This document shows, piece after piece, positions 63,656 to 64,000 of a stretch of 64,000 nt of DNA. The notes beneath the pieces are model-generated. The model ran no database searches and had not been told where the DNA came from. It was given only the letters and a program-made list of their open reading frames with translations. Every line of letters starts with the position of its first letter. The first letter of the stretch is position 1. The position numbers and the translations under genes are program-made. Source of the DNA: Campylorhamphus procurvoides (Eukaryota; Chordata; Aves; Passeriformes; Dendrocolaptidae); contig WBMV01008229.1 of assembly GCA_013396655.1 (NCBI GenBank), positions 80,699-144,698 of the forward strand, read 5' to 3'.

Positions 63656-64000
63656 TCTCCCCCTTTCTTTTCTACAAGTAAAACTGTGTTAATTGACTTT
63701 GCTATTAAGCGTTGTACACATTGCAATAAGCAGGGAATACAGAATAAAATACAAAGGAAAATGCCAAGAATAATCAGTACAATTTTACAAAGTGATCGAA
63801 GCCACCCTCTAATACCCCATCCATCGAACAGAGAATCTAGCCATCTCCATTCGTTGTTCACTGTGATCTTCTGTACGTTGTTCCTCAGAGCTTTGATGGT
63901 TTGGTGGATTGACTGTGAATGATCTGAAAGATTCATGCAGCACATTCCTTCAAATTCATCACAGCTGTGGCATTGTGCTAACAACAAAAAGTCAATTGCT
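63529..64000 (-). CDS. Retroviral env, C-terminal transmembrane subunit (partial)
   Basis: The reverse-strand frame is open from the window edge (no start codon seen; the frame continues upstream) to a stop at 63529-63531, 157 codons. It begins in the TM ectodomain with a CX6CC motif (CDEFEGMCC, 63937-63963), a NLSDHSQSIHQT heptad-like stretch and a WRWLDSLFDGWG pre-membrane segment. A membrane span follows, KIVLIILGIFLCILFC (about 63735-63785), then a Cys-rich cytoplasmic start. CX6CC identifies a gamma/alpharetrovirus-type TM that is disulfide-linked to SU; in a virus it mediates membrane fusion. The last 41 codons read through the polypurine tract into U3. No stop or frameshift is visible in this part. 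Surface subunit and start lie outside the window. Confidence 0.85.
   Translation of the reverse strand, partial: AIDFLLLAQCHSCDEFEGMCCMNLSDHSQSIHQTIKALRNNVQKITVNNEWRWLDSLFDGWGIRGWLRSLCKIVLIILGIFLCILFCIPCLLQCVQRLIAKSINTVLLVEKKGGDVGVQNMDSPAKGPVAEASKPAAETSSIVLLMGRKPWEKSQK
63656..63671 (-). other. Polypurine tract
   Basis: In reverse orientation AAAAGAAAGGGGGAGA directly precedes the LTR start TGTTGGGG. This is the expected plus-strand primer of a retrovirus, and it fixes the LTR boundary at 63655. Confidence 0.85.

Larger units (their letters stand above)
63286..64000 (-). mobile_element. 3' end of an antisense endogenous retrovirus (partial)
   Basis: Order in reverse orientation: env transmembrane region entering from beyond 64000, polypurine tract, 3' LTR. 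The rest of the provirus lies outside the window. The undamaged env frame and well-preserved signals suggest a younger insertion than the provirus at 46972. Confidence 0.8.

Noticed and set aside
1..64000. CRISPR arrays, tRNA, rRNA, bacterial operon features
   Set aside because: None was seen; the sequence is vertebrate nuclear DNA.

Overview
This is vertebrate nuclear DNA, almost certainly from a bird. It contains CR1 LINE fragments with the avian-type 3' tail (TCATAGAATCA... on the reverse strand), many retroviral LTRs, an AT-rich non-coding background and one sharp CpG island. A songbird or other neoavian is plausible from the LTR load, but the species cannot be fixed from this window.

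Only one host gene is clearly recognised: PHLPP1 (PH domain and leucine-rich repeat protein phosphatase 1), + strand. Its large first coding exon runs from ATG 18351 to a GT donor at 19685 and encodes the N-terminal region plus a split Ras-association-like domain, about 444 codons. The frame is broken at a single unresolved base (N at 18963). The conserved protein continues in the next frame, so this looks like an assembly error and not a real mutation. The exon lies in a CpG island (about 17740-20290) with a ZNF143-type element, a GC box and three upstream ATGs. Everything from 19685 to the window end appears to be PHLPP1 intron 1; I could not recognise the PH-domain exon that should come next.

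Layout: 1-17.7 kb is intergenic, with a CR1 scrap, a GC-richer patch and a probable LTR. 17.7-20.3 kb is the PHLPP1 promoter and exon 1. 20.3-46.9 kb is intron with two CR1 copies and two antisense LTRs; one of these LTRs is interrupted by a second single N that hides roughly 0.5 kb. 47.0-53.1 kb is a decayed sense-strand endogenous retrovirus with a 5' LTR, primer-binding site and broken pol, split by a nested solo LTR that has a perfect 5-bp target duplication. 54.3-60.2 kb holds three more solo LTRs, two of them with clean target duplications. 63.3-64.0 kb is the 3' end of an antisense provirus: an LTR, a polypurine tract and an open env transmembrane frame that continues past the window edge.

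I found no convincing new biological system. The points most worth checking are the two single-N joins, the open env frame that runs through the polypurine tract into U3, the nested and inverted LTR architecture, the mosaic CR1 copy, and the possibly bidirectional promoter upstream of PHLPP1.
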